Origin: an uncultured bacterium
GTDB taxonomy: Bacteria > Cyanobacteriota > Vampirovibrionia > Gastranaerophilales > Gastranaerophilaceae
Assembly (NCBI GenBank): GCA_948964545.1
Contig: CAREDV010000004.1
Coordinates: 1 to 64,000 of the forward strand
Length of the DNA stretch: 64,000 bases
Direction of reading: 5' to 3'
The notes below the pieces were generated by a model. The model did not search any database. It was given only the letters and a program-made list of their open reading frames with translations, and was not told the origin of the DNA. The translations under genes and the position numbers were made by a program. Each line of letters begins with the position of its first letter. Within the stretch, counting starts at the first letter, position 1. Below are positions 46,681 through 55,406 of this stretch, in pieces.

Positions 46681-46765
46681 TTTACAATGTTTGTAAATTC
46701 TTTATTTTACCTACTATACAAAAAACTTATGTCATGATATGATACTTACAGATGTAGTAGGTAAA
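46681..46765. promoter_or_regulatory. pepA-rny divergent intergenic region with inverted repeats
   Basis: The 239-base gap holds a perfect 11-bp inverted repeat, TTTACCTACTA (46706-46716) and TAGTAGGTAAA (46755-46765), and a second palindrome TTTACAATGTTTGTAAA (46681-46697) close to the pepA start. The rest is AT-rich promoter-like DNA with no convincing small gene. Confidence 0.45.
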
Positions 46766-46883
46766 TATTTTTTGGAAATATATGCAATGAAATTCGTTTA
46801 AATAGAATAGATGAAAGCTCGATAGGATATATGTATCGGGCATTGTGTGTATTATTAAAAAATAGAAAAGGATAAGGTATAAG

Positions 46884-48404
46884 ATGGACGCTTTATTAAT
46901 TATTGCGATTATTGCGGTAATAGCTTTAATCGCTATGCTGTTTGTCCAGCAAAACAAAACTAAATCCGTGCTTTTATCTGTTGAAAAAGATAAAAAAGCA
47001 TTAGAAGAGAAAGAAAAACTCCTTTTAAAAGAGGCAAAAATCAAAGCAATTGAAGAATTACAGGATGACAGAGAAAAACTTAACGAAGAAGAAAGAGAAC
47101 GCAGACAGGAATTAGCAAGACAGGAGCAAAAACTTGCTAAACGCGAAGATATGCTTGAAGATAAAATTCAAGAATATACTGAAAAAGACATACAGGCACA
47201 GAAAAAACTGGACGAACTTCTTGAAAAAGAAGATTATCTGGCTGAAATTGTTCAAAAACAAACTACAGAACTTGAAAGAATTTCAGGCATGTCTGCAGAA
47301 GATGCCAAAAATATGCTTCTTGAACAGTTAAAACATGATTTGGCTCAAGAACAAATGCAGTTAATAAGAGAAAATGAAGCTAAGATAAAAGAAATTTCAC
47401 TGGAGAAATCAAAAGAAATTCTTTCAACAACAATGCAAAGATGTATGATTGAGCAGGTTGTAGAAACAACTGTTTCAGTTGTAGCTCTGCCAAACGACGA
47501 GATGAAAGGTCGTATTATTGGGCGTGAAGGTCGTAACATCAGAGCTTTAGAAACGTTGACAGGCGTAGATTTAATCATCGATGATACTCCCGAAGCAGTT
47601 GTTTTATCAAGCTTTGACCCAGTAAGACGTGAAATTGCAAAACTAGCGTTAGAAAAACTTATTGTAGACGGACGTATTCACCCTGTAAGAATTGAAGAAA
47701 TGGTTGAAAAAGCTCAGGAAGAAATCGACAAAAAGATTTGGTCCGAAGGTGAAAATGCAGTTCTTGAAATGGGTGTTATGGGCTTGAATAAAGAACTTAT
47801 CAAGACACTAGGACGTTTGTATTACAGAACAAGTTACGGTCAAAATGTTTTGAAACATTCTCTTGAAGTAGGACATATTGCAGGCATGCTGGCTGCAGAA
47901 CTCGGCGCAAATGAATCTATTGCAAAACGAGCAGGCCTTTTGCACGATATTGGTAAAGCTGTTGATCAAACTCAAGAGGGTACACATATTCAGCTTGGTG
48001 TTGAACTTGCTGCAAGGTTTGGCGAAAGACCTGAAGTTGTACATGCTATTGAAGCTCACCATGATGATGTTGTTGCAAATACAATTGAAGCAGTATTAGT
48101 TAAAGTTGCAGATGCTATATCTGCAGGCAGACCTGGTGCAAGACGAGATACTTTAGAAATTTATATCAAACGTCTTCAAAAAATTGAAGAAATCGTTAAT
48201 AGTTACGATGGCATTAAACAATCTTTTGCTGTTCAAGCAGGCAGAGAGGTTAGAATTATCGTTGAAGCTGAAAGATTTGATGATTTGGCTTCTCAAAAAC
48301 TTGCACGTGATGTTGCAAAACGTATCGAAGATGAATTGGATTACCCTGGTCAAATTAGAGTTACTGTGGTAAGAGAATTCAGAACAACAGAAATTGCTAA
48401 GTAA
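46884..48404 (+). CDS. rny: Ribonuclease Y
   Basis: Membrane-anchored endoribonuclease that starts bulk mRNA decay. An N-terminal helix ([16 protein letters not shown]) is followed by a long Glu/Lys coiled coil (about 30-190), a KH domain ([26 protein letters not shown]) and an HD domain with [10 protein letters not shown] (about 325) and LLHDIGKA (about 353). Length is typical (506). Followed by ymdB-like, an arrangement also common in Bacillus. Confidence 0.96.
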   Translation: MDALLIIAIIAVIALIAMLFVQQNKTKSVLLSVEKDKKALEEKEKLLLKEAKIKAIEELQDDREKLNEEERERRQELARQEQKLAKREDMLEDKIQEYTEKDIQAQKKLDELLEKEDYLAEIVQKQTTELERISGMSAEDAKNMLLEQLKHDLAQEQMQLIRENEAKIKEISLEKSKEILSTTMQRCMIEQVVETTVSVVALPNDEMKGRIIGREGRNIRALETLTGVDLIIDDTPEAVVLSSFDPVRREIAKLALEKLIVDGRIHPVRIEEMVEKAQEEIDKKIWSEGENAVLEMGVMGLNKELIKTLGRLYYRTSYGQNVLKHSLEVGHIAGMLAAELGANESIAKRAGLLHDIGKAVDQTQEGTHIQLGVELAARFGERPEVVHAIEAHHDDVVANTIEAVLVKVADAISAGRPGARRDTLEIYIKRLQKIEEIVNSYDGIKQSFAVQAGREVRIIVEAERFDDLASQKLARDVAKRIEDELDYPGQIRVTVVREFRTTEIAK

Positions 48405-48408
48405 TAAC

Positions 48409-48437
48409 GGTTGAGGCTTAGTGCCTCAACCCTTTTT
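48409..48437 (+). terminator. Terminator between rny and ymdB-like gene
   Basis: GGTTGAGGC (48409-48417) / GCCTCAACC (48423-48431), loop TTAGT, then CTTTTTT. The T-run sits about 15 bases before the next start codon, so it may act as an attenuator between the two genes. Confidence 0.75.
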
Positions 48438-48450
48438 TAAGGGTAAATTT

Positions 48451-49275
48451 ATGGATAGTAAAAATATAAAAATTTTATTTTTCGGAGATTTGGTAGGTAA
48501 ACCTGGAAGGTTTGCTGTAAGAGATTTCCTTGCAGAAAATAAAAATAATTATGATTTTATTATCGCAAATGTTGAAAATGCATCACATGGTTTTGGTTTA
48601 ACAGAAAAAAACTATAAGGAAATATCTGAATATGGTGTTGATTGTATGACATCAGGCAACCATATTTGGGATAAAAAAGAAATTTTTAACTACATCTCGG
48701 GCGCAGAAAAACTTATCCGCCCGTTTAACTACCCTGCCGATACTATCGGACAGGGCAGTCATGTTTTTGAATTTGAAAATGGTCTTAAAATTGCTGTCAT
48801 AAACGCTCTCGGCCGAGTGTTTATGAGCCCAGTAGAATCTCCATGGTCAATGCTTGCTGAGGAAATTAAAAGATTAAAAGAAATTACTCCGATTGTAATT
48901 GTCGATTTTCATGCAGAAGCAACAGCGGAGAAAATTTGTTTTGCAAGATTTTGTTCAGAACTTGGAGTAAGTGCGTTTTTCGGTACGCACACACATGTTC
49001 AGACTGCAGATGAACAGATTTTAAATAATACGGCTTATATCACTGATGCAGGCTTTTGCGGTTGTGCCGACAGTGTTATCGGTATGGAATATTCAACATC
49101 ATTAAACCGATTTACAACTGTTATCCCTGAGCGTTATGAAGTAGCAGACGGTAATGTCGTCCAAATTAATGCTGTCGAAGTTGAAATAAATCGAATAAGC
49201 GGACATGCTGTTGCTATAAAAAGAAAATTTTTGTTAGTAGATAAAGAAAAAAAGGAAAAGGACAATGAAAAGTGA
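48451..49275 (+). CDS. ymdB: YmdB-like metallophosphoesterase (TIGR00282)
   Basis: Two-metal phosphoesterase; the Bacillus homologue cleaves 2',3'-cyclic nucleotides and affects biofilm genes. Motifs: FFGDLVGKPGR, ENASHGFG, SGNHIWD, DFHAEATAEK and GTHTHVQTAD. ATG 48451 has AAGGG seven bases upstream; the longer GTG frame lies in the terminator. Overlaps the next gene by 11 bases. Confidence 0.9.
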   Translation: MDSKNIKILFFGDLVGKPGRFAVRDFLAENKNNYDFIIANVENASHGFGLTEKNYKEISEYGVDCMTSGNHIWDKKEIFNYISGAEKLIRPFNYPADTIGQGSHVFEFENGLKIAVINALGRVFMSPVESPWSMLAEEIKRLKEITPIVIVDFHAEATAEKICFARFCSELGVSAFFGTHTHVQTADEQILNNTAYITDAGFCGCADSVIGMEYSTSLNRFTTVIPERYEVADGNVVQINAVEVEINRISGHAVAIKRKFLLVDKEKKEKDNEK

Positions 49276-50119
49276 TTTACATATTCACACCCTTTACTCA
49301 GATGGGGTATTCTCGCCTGAGAAAATTGTAGATACAGCAATTGATGTTGGGCTTCAAGTAATTGCTTTAACAGATCATGATAACGTACTTTCGTATCCTG
49401 TTGCAAAAGAATATTTGAAAAAAAACAATAGAGAAAACAAATTAGAAATTATCCGAGGAATTGAAGTTAACACATTATACAAAAATTATGAAGTTCATAT
49501 TTTGGGATACTTTATGGATGTTGAAAACAGCGATTTTCAAAATATGTTAAAAAATCAGCAGCAGGCGCGTGTTAAACAGACTAAAGAAATTATTTCACTT
49601 CTTTCCAAAAAAGAAGGTATCAAAATAAAATTCGATGATATCAAAAAACAAGTTGCCGAAGGCGGCAGTATCGGACGTCCCCATATCGCAAAAGCTATAA
49701 CAAATGTTGGCGGGACATCAAATGTTATGGAAGCATATTCAAAATATATCCATGACGATTCGCCTGTATATGTTCAGAGAAAAACCGTAAGTCCGCAGGA
49801 TGCTGTAGAAGTTATCTATGATGCAGGCGGCATTCCTGTTATAGCTCACCCTCATGATATTGATATTGCGGAAAAACTTATAAAAGAATTAATGCAGTAT
49901 GGTCTTAGAGGTATTGAAGCATATCATAGAAAACATTCACCTGCATGTGTAGAATACTTTTCATCAATGGCAGAGGAATTGGGTCTTATTGTAACAGGCG
50001 GTTCAGATTTCCATTGTCCAAATATAATGAATGGTCAAATTATACTAGGTAAAAACTTTGTTCCCGAATGGGTTTACGATAAATTAATTGAAGAAAAGAA
50101 ACGAATTGATATGGCGTAA
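49265..50119 (+). CDS. PHP-domain phosphoesterase (TrpH/RnaAM-like)
   Basis: PHP-family metal phosphoesterase of 284 residues. Motif I DLHIHTLYSDG, motif II LTDHDN, EVNTLY, HIL.Y, PVIAHPHD and a final GGSDFHCP supply the His/Asp metal ligands. The closest characterised relatives are 3',5'-nucleotide bisphosphate phosphatase and the 5'-3' RNase AM. Coupled to ymdB-like, suggesting a nucleotide/RNA turnover operon with rny. Confidence 0.88.
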   Translation: MKSDLHIHTLYSDGVFSPEKIVDTAIDVGLQVIALTDHDNVLSYPVAKEYLKKNNRENKLEIIRGIEVNTLYKNYEVHILGYFMDVENSDFQNMLKNQQQARVKQTKEIISLLSKKEGIKIKFDDIKKQVAEGGSIGRPHIAKAITNVGGTSNVMEAYSKYIHDDSPVYVQRKTVSPQDAVEVIYDAGGIPVIAHPHDIDIAEKLIKELMQYGLRGIEAYHRKHSPACVEYFSSMAEELGLIVTGGSDFHCPNIMNGQIILGKNFVPEWVYDKLIEEKKRIDMA

Positions 50120-50121
50120 TT

Positions 50122-50751
50122 ATGGCAAAAAAACATTACCTTAAACTTGAGCATTCAATATTTTTATTTATACTTCTTGGAATTTTACTTCTTATAATGC
50201 CTGTTTCATTTGAAAGCACAAGGCAGGCTGGGTTTATTTCTAAATGGAACGAAAAATTTAATCGTGTTGAATATATGTTTTCAGTAATAAATGCCCATAT
50301 TACAGAGGATATTCTTAAAAGTATGAATAGAGCAAAAACGCCTGAGGAGCGTGAAGCAATTTTGTTTGCACTTGTTAAACCTTATTTGCGCATAAGTGAT
50401 AACAGACCGCGTCGATACAAACCCAAATATATTAACGGTTCAAAAGTTTATAAAGGGCAGACTTACTTTTTTGATGATTTTTATTTTGCCGAAAACAATA
50501 CTATAGTAGGTATTAAAGATATAAAATCTGATAAATCTGAAGATGCTTTGTTTTTAATGATGTTTGATATTAACGGAATTTTGCCTCCAAATCGCTGGGG
50601 AAAAGATATTTACGGGGTAAGTATTTTTGATGGCGGAAAAATTGAACCGTTTGGGTTTGATTTGGATATGAAAGAGCTTAAAAAAGATTGTTTTGAAACT
50701 GGAATAAGCTGTTCATATTATTACAAAATCGGCGGAGGTTTTGAAGAATAA
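50122..50751 (+). CDS. Membrane-anchored protein with pilin-like C-terminal domain (209 aa)
   Basis: One N-terminal membrane helix (about 13-28, SIFLFILLGILLLIMPV) and a periplasmic domain. The segment MMFDINGILPPNRWGKDIYGVSIFDGGKIEPFG resembles the D(V/I)NG...PN..G(K/R)D.F......P(L/A)G signature of the two prepilins in this window. The FTLAE processing site is absent. It may be a non-processed relative that interacts with pilins. No family name can be given. Third gene of the ymdB-PHP run. Confidence 0.6.
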   Translation: MAKKHYLKLEHSIFLFILLGILLLIMPVSFESTRQAGFISKWNEKFNRVEYMFSVINAHITEDILKSMNRAKTPEEREAILFALVKPYLRISDNRPRRYKPKYINGSKVYKGQTYFFDDFYFAENNTIVGIKDIKSDKSEDALFLMMFDINGILPPNRWGKDIYGVSIFDGGKIEPFGFDLDMKELKKDCFETGISCSYYYKIGGGFEE

Positions 50752-50753
50752 AA

Positions 50754-50775
50754 AATCCGACCTTTAGGTCGGATT
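50754..50775 (+). terminator. Terminator after the 209-aa gene
   Basis: AATCCGACC / GGTCGGATT with loop TTTA, followed by AAATTTTATTTT. Confidence 0.75.
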
Positions 50776-50780
50776 AAATT

Positions 50781-51505
50781 TTATTTTAAATATTTTTTTG
50801 CTGTTTCAATGTTTTCATCTTTCACATTACGTTTCGATAATTTAAGAGCCTTTTTTTCTTCACAAATTTTTTGTTTTTTAGCTTTTTTCTCAGCCTTAAT
50901 CAGTTCTTTTTCTTTTTTTAATGTTTCTGTATAATTTGCAGAGAAACCGAATTCAGGGGCTAATTTATCGGCTTTTTTTGCTTTAAGCATAGGAAATAAT
51001 GTTTCTGATATATCTTCTGTAAATATTCTAAATAAATAATTTTCAAATTCTTTCATTTTATTATTGCTTAGTTTTTCTTTTGCCCGTTCAATAAATGTTT
51101 CATGAGCTTTCAGTGTAAAAACAGGCTTACGAAGTCTTTGTTTTTTTGCATCATATAATAGTTATCAGGATAACTTTCGATAAGTACTTCTTTTTTTAGC
51201 TTACAATTTTTAAGTTTTAATCTGATAAATGCATCCCCATTTCTATTTGGGTAGTTTACTGATAAGAATGTGTCAGGATGCAAAGGCTCAACAGCTTGTT
51301 GTAATGTATTAATACATTTATCTGCCCTGTTTCTGATTTCGCTTAAAATTTGTGTATTAATCTGCCTGCCTTGTCTGTTAGCTTGTTTTAATTCTTTTTT
51401 TATTAAACGATTTGCAGTTCCGTTTATAAAATCAGTCACTGATTTACCAAGATATCCATTAAAATTTGGTTGAGAATTAGCTGAATTAACTGGTGTGATG
51501 TTCAT
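50781..51505 (-). CDS. Hypothetical protein split by a frameshift at A AAA AAC (about 241 aa if joined)
   Basis: The start at 51505 gives MNITPVNSANSQPNFNGYLGK and runs 131 codons to a TGA at 51110. The other frame is open across that stop, from about 51150 down to 50781. It reads KKQRLRKPVFTLKAHE...FIERAKEKLSNN and then MKEFENYLFRIF. At 51146-51140 the coding strand reads A AAA AAC in phase, a classic -1 slippery heptamer. A -1 slip or one extra A in the A7 run fuses the halves. The C-terminus is Lys/Glu-rich. Function unknown. Alternatives are sequencing error, contingency locus or decay. Confidence 0.6.
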
Positions 51506-51525
51506 CTTTATACTCCTTTTTTTAT

Positions 51526-51556
51526 AAAAAAGGCAGAAATTTAATTCTGCCTTTTT
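51526..51556 (-). terminator. Terminator after apt
   Basis: AAAAAGGCAGAA / TTCTGCCTTTTT, short AT loop, A/T runs on both sides. Confidence 0.8.
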
Positions 51557-51558
51557 AA

Positions 51559-52086
51559 TTAATATTTAAGCATTGAAACTGTTCTTGGTGAATCAGTAAG
51601 TTTTTCTCTGCCGTTTAAATCTTCAAGTTCAATTAAGAAAGCTATGCCGACTAAGTTTGCCCCTGTCTTTTTAACAAGTTTACAAGCAGCCTCTGCGGTT
51701 CCGCCTGTTGCAAGCAAATCGTCTACGATTAGTACATTTGCACCTTCTGGGAATGCATCTTTGTGTACTTCTATTTTATCTGTGCCGTATTCAAGCGCGT
51801 ATTCTTCAGAATAAGTTTCAGCAGGAAGTTTATTCGGTTTTCTGATAGGAACAAAGCCTGCATTCATTTTGTAAGCCATAGGCATACCGAAAATAAATCC
51901 TCTGCTTTCAATACCTGCGATATAATCGATTTTTACATCTTTGAATTGTTCGCAAAGATGGTCAATCATAACTTTTAATGTTTCTGGGTCTTTCAGAGCA
52001 GTTGTAATATCGCGGAAAACAATTCCTGGTTTTGGAAAATCTACAACATCTCTTATTTTGCTTTTTACATCAACTAGTGTGTTCAT
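51559..52086 (-). CDS. apt: Adenine phosphoribosyltransferase
   Basis: Salvages adenine to AMP with PRPP. The PRPP-binding loop VLIVDDLLATGGTAEA and the substrate region IAGIESRGFIFGMPMAYKM are intact, along with DFPKPGIVFRDITTAL at the N-terminus. 175 residues, normal length. It follows the GT2 gene directly. Confidence 0.95.
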   Translation of the reverse strand: MNTLVDVKSKIRDVVDFPKPGIVFRDITTALKDPETLKVMIDHLCEQFKDVKIDYIAGIESRGFIFGMPMAYKMNAGFVPIRKPNKLPAETYSEEYALEYGTDKIEVHKDAFPEGANVLIVDDLLATGGTAEAACKLVKKTGANLVGIAFLIELEDLNGREKLTDSPRTVSMLKY

Positions 52087-53487
52087 CTATATTTTCTCCT
52101 TTATTTGTTTAATTTTTTCTGCATACTCTTTGGTTTTTTCTTTAGTTTTTTCTAATTCTTTTTTAATAAATGCTTTGATACTTGCTTCTTCTTCTTGTAC
52201 AAGACCGTGAGCTGTTTTACCCCAATTCATATCTTTTTTCATAAACAAAATTTTGAAACAGATATATAGTACAAGCGGAAACCAAATTATTAAAAGATAA
52301 ATCGAAGTTTCCAAAGCTTCAAACATAGCATCAAGTCTTGGCATGTAGTCATATCGTCTTAATGCATATCTTGCACCAAGAAAAAATCCAAATCCTATAA
52401 CACATCCAATAACAAGAGATGAATACAACATGTGAGGCGATGCATCTTTTGCAATTACTTTGAAAACTCTAATAAGTATTTCCATCAAAAACCAGCCTGG
52501 CATAATAAATTGTGTTATATAAGCTGTCATATCAACACTTGCACGTAATGACATTTTTCTTGAAAATAACACTTGATCAAAATATTCTAAATATCTTCTG
52601 ATTGTACCTTCCAGCCACCTTCTACGCTGTCTGTAAAGAGGTTTTATATATATAATACCTTCTTCATAAACTATTGCATCAATACAGAAACGTACGTCCC
52701 AGCCTTTGATATGAAGTCTTGTGGACATATCCAAATCATCAACGATTGTATAATTATTCCAACCGCCAATGTCTTCAAGTGCTTCACGTTTAATAAGCTC
52801 GCCGTTTCCGCGAAGTTCAACCGCACCTTTTATAGAATCTCTACCAAGCTGCAAATGTGCATCCATTGTGTATTCATTGTTTTGACAACGTGTCAAAAGA
52901 TTTGTATTTTTATTTCGTATAACTTTTCTAGCCTGAACTGCACCAACATCTTTTGGTTCAAGATTTGGTATAAGTTTTGTCAAAAAATCAGAATCAACTG
53001 TTGCATCCGCATCAAATACAAGTATTGCTTCGCCTTTTGCAAGTTTTAAAGCATCGTTTAAAACTGCTGATTTACCAGGAAATGCATCAGAAGTTCTAAT
53101 CAGTGCCGTAACTTTTTCAAATCTATTTTCCAAATCTTTAATTACAGATGCTGTATTATCAGAACTTCTATCATCAATTACAATAACTTCAAAATTTTCA
53201 TAATCCATATTTAAAATGTTCTGAACTGTAGCACCAATAACTCCTTCTTCATTATGAGCTGGAATCATTACGGTTACAAAAGGTTTGTAATCTTGATTTA
53301 TTATTTGCGGAAATTTTTCGAGTTTACGTTTTTGCAGTTTATAAGATAAATTCATGAATACAGCATAAATAAACATAAATGTACATAATAACGCTAAACC
53401 CCAAACTGTATTGAAATAACTTTGGAATATATAAATAAATACTCCAAGACCTAAAACTATTAAAAATAAAAGAATTCGTTCCTTCAT
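52087..53487 (-). CDS. Processive family-2 glycosyltransferase (PgaC/cellulose-synthase-like)
   Basis: Inner-membrane enzyme making an extracellular beta-linked polysaccharide. Two N-terminal helices precede the GT2 domain, with VMIPAHNEEGVIG, VIDDRSSDN (first Asp), FDADATVDSDF (DxD), DDLDMS (base) and QRRRWLEGT (QxxRW). Four more C-terminal helices and a Lys/Glu tail follow. It resembles poly-beta-1,6-GlcNAc synthases; the product cannot be decided. No partner gene is adjacent. Start at ATG 53487 gives six-base spacing to GGAG. Confidence 0.88.
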   Translation of the reverse strand: MKERILLFLIVLGLGVFIYIFQSYFNTVWGLALLCTFMFIYAVFMNLSYKLQKRKLEKFPQIINQDYKPFVTVMIPAHNEEGVIGATVQNILNMDYENFEVIVIDDRSSDNTASVIKDLENRFEKVTALIRTSDAFPGKSAVLNDALKLAKGEAILVFDADATVDSDFLTKLIPNLEPKDVGAVQARKVIRNKNTNLLTRCQNNEYTMDAHLQLGRDSIKGAVELRGNGELIKREALEDIGGWNNYTIVDDLDMSTRLHIKGWDVRFCIDAIVYEEGIIYIKPLYRQRRRWLEGTIRRYLEYFDQVLFSRKMSLRASVDMTAYITQFIMPGWFLMEILIRVFKVIAKDASPHMLYSSLVIGCVIGFGFFLGARYALRRYDYMPRLDAMFEALETSIYLLIIWFPLVLYICFKILFMKKDMNWGKTAHGLVQEEEASIKAFIKKELEKTKEKTKEYAEKIKQIKEKI

Positions 53488-53577
53488 CATACACTCCAAT
53501 TCCTTTGATATTATACCATGAAATTACTCTATTTATATGTTTTATGCCTCGAAATATGTTAAAAAACGTTAAAACAC

Positions 53578-53605
53578 TTGCCATGTAAAAATCTTCCGCT
53601 ATAAT
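53578..53605 (+). promoter_or_regulatory. hup promoter
   Basis: TTGCCA (53578-53583), 16-base spacer, TATAAT (53600-53605); a normal leader with GAAGGAG follows, unlike the leaderless genes nearby. Confidence 0.7.
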
Positions 53606-53636
53606 AGGTAATGTACAAGAGAGAAGGAGTTTTATT

Positions 53637-53915
53637 ATGAACAAAGAAGAATTAGTACAAGAAATTGCAAAAAAATCTAACGTAACTCAAAAAGAAGCTG
53701 CTGAAGTATTAGGCGCTTTTATTGAAACTATCCAAAAAACAGTTTCTAAAGGTAAAAAAGTTACTTTAGTTGGATTCGGAACTTTCGAATCAAGAAAAAG
53801 AGCTGCAAGAATCGGCAGAAATCCTCAAACTGGCAAAGAATTGAAAATTCCTGCTACAACAGTTCCTGCTTTCTCAGCTGGTAAAAAATTCAAAGAAGCT
53901 GTTAACAAAAAATAA
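53637..53915 (+). CDS. hup: HU-family DNA-binding protein
   Basis: Histone-like nucleoid protein, 92 residues, with the HU signature GFGTFESRKRAARIGRNPQTGKEL and the beta-arm Pro in IPATTVPAFSAGKKF. Strong promoter, ribosome-binding site and terminator make it an independent, highly expressed unit. Confidence 0.96.
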   Translation: MNKEELVQEIAKKSNVTQKEAAEVLGAFIETIQKTVSKGKKVTLVGFGTFESRKRAARIGRNPQTGKELKIPATTVPAFSAGKKFKEAVNKK

Positions 53916-53931
53916 GTTTTAGTTAAAGCAT

Positions 53932-53963
53932 AAAAAAACCGTCACATAAGTGACGGTTTTTTT
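53932..53963. terminator. Terminator between hup and recF
   Basis: AAAAAAACCGTCAC / GTGACGGTTTTTTT with loop ATAA; works for both convergent genes. Confidence 0.85.
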
Positions 53964-55065
53964 ATATAACTTGTCCATTACATATATTATATATTTTTAC
54001 ATCTTTTAAAAATTCATCTTCAAACAAAATTGTATCAACTGAAGTAATTATAGTCTGAGTATTCGGGTTAATTGATTTCAGCAAGTAATTCTGTCTCAAA
54101 TCATCAAGTTCTGCAAGAACATCATCCAAAAGCAAAATTGGTTCATCTCCTGTTTTTGCAGTAATCATATCAAGTTCAGACAACTTCAGAGATAAAACAA
54201 TCGTTCTTTGCTGTCCTTGTGATGCATATTTTACAGCTTCATTATTATTTATATAAAATATAATATCGTCCCTATGAGGGCCGACACAGCTTTGTCCGCG
54301 GCGTAGTTCTTCTGCTTTACGCTCCTCAAGCGACAATTGAAACGCTGATGCAATTTGCGCTAAATCATCTTCCCCATTTAAAAATGAACAGTCATATTCA
54401 ATTTTTAATTCTTCTGTTTCACTTATTATACGGTGTTTTTGGCAGGCTGTACGTTCAATTTCTTTCAAAAACTTTTTTCGCAAATATATTATATTGCTCC
54501 CCGTTATTACAAGTTGTTCGTTATAAACATCAAGCAGCGCAGAATTTATATTACCTGTTTTTAAATATTCTTTCATCAAATTGTTTTTTTGAATTCGAAT
54601 TTTATCATATTTGGAAAGTCTTTCATCATAAGCAGGATAAATCTGCGATATAGCCCTATCAAGCCAATCGCGTCTGTCTGAAGGGTTTCCCCTCAACAAA
54701 AGTAAATCCGCTGTTGAAAAAAGTACAGTTTTTAAAACTGATTTAAAATTTTTTGGAGTTGTTTTAACCTTATTCACTGCAAGTTCACGTTTTTTTTCAT
54801 TAGAATAAGAAAAATCAAGTTCCACATCAGTATCATTTTTTATAAGATTGCAGTTAATTTCCGCTTTTTCAGCTTGAAAGTTTATTAATTCAATATTATT
54901 TGAGGTTCTGACCGATTTAAGCCCTGAAAGAAAATAAATGCTTTCAAGAATGTTCGTTTTCCCCTGCGCATTTTTCCCAATAATAAGAACTTTTGCCGAG
55001 GTTAAATCCAGCGACAAATCCTTGCAATTCCTGTAATTAGTAAGACTTAAATCCCTTAATCTCAT
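53962..55065 (-). CDS. recF: DNA repair ATPase RecF
   Basis: SMC-like ATPase that loads RecA at gaps. N-terminal LRDLSLTNYRNCKDLSLDL and Walker A IIGKNAQGKTNILE, signature SQGQQRTIVLSLKLSEL and Walker B ILLLDDVLAELD. 367 residues, usual length. Stands alone here, not next to dnaN or gyrB. Confidence 0.94.
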   Translation of the reverse strand: MRLRDLSLTNYRNCKDLSLDLTSAKVLIIGKNAQGKTNILESIYFLSGLKSVRTSNNIELINFQAEKAEINCNLIKNDTDVELDFSYSNEKKRELAVNKVKTTPKNFKSVLKTVLFSTADLLLLRGNPSDRRDWLDRAISQIYPAYDERLSKYDKIRIQKNNLMKEYLKTGNINSALLDVYNEQLVITGSNIIYLRKKFLKEIERTACQKHRIISETEELKIEYDCSFLNGEDDLAQIASAFQLSLEERKAEELRRGQSCVGPHRDDIIFYINNNEAVKYASQGQQRTIVLSLKLSELDMITAKTGDEPILLLDDVLAELDDLRQNYLLKSINPNTQTIITSVDTILFEDEFLKDVKIYNICNGQVI

Positions 55066-55148
55066 AAAATAAATTATACCTCAAATATATGATTTATTGA
55101 CAAATCGTAAACTATATAATACATGTGGAAAATAATAAAGGAAAATAA

Positions 55149-55403
55149 ATGTTACCAATTATTTCAGAAGAAAATGCAGCAATAGCTTTTAGTGAAATCT
55201 TTAAAGATATGCCAAGCTGGCGTAAACAAATGATTCACTATATCAAAGAGGAAAATCCAGAAATTAATACGGCAATCATAGAAGCCGCAAATAAAACTGA
55301 CTTAGACCCGAAAGCTGTTGCTCTAGGGGCATATATGACATACGCCCTGATTGAACTTGCTATGAAAGATAATGATGCATTAATGAATTTTCAGGAAGGG
55401 TAA
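55149..55403 (+). CDS. Hypothetical protein upstream of pilT (84 aa)
   Basis: Soluble, acidic, helical protein (ISEENAAIAFSEIFKDMPSWRKQMIHYIKEEN...). AAAGGA precedes the ATG. Only three bases separate it from pilT, so the two are co-transcribed. No family recognised; a link to pilus retraction is inferred from position only. Confidence 0.65.
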   Translation: MLPIISEENAAIAFSEIFKDMPSWRKQMIHYIKEENPEINTAIIEAANKTDLDPKAVALGAYMTYALIELAMKDNDALMNFQEG

Positions 55404-55406
55404 GAT

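Noticed and set aside
46727..47044. 105-aa minus-strand ORF at the rny start
   Set aside because: Lies largely antisense to the RNase Y anchor and coiled coil, has no ribosome-binding site, and its hydrophobicity only mirrors the other strand.
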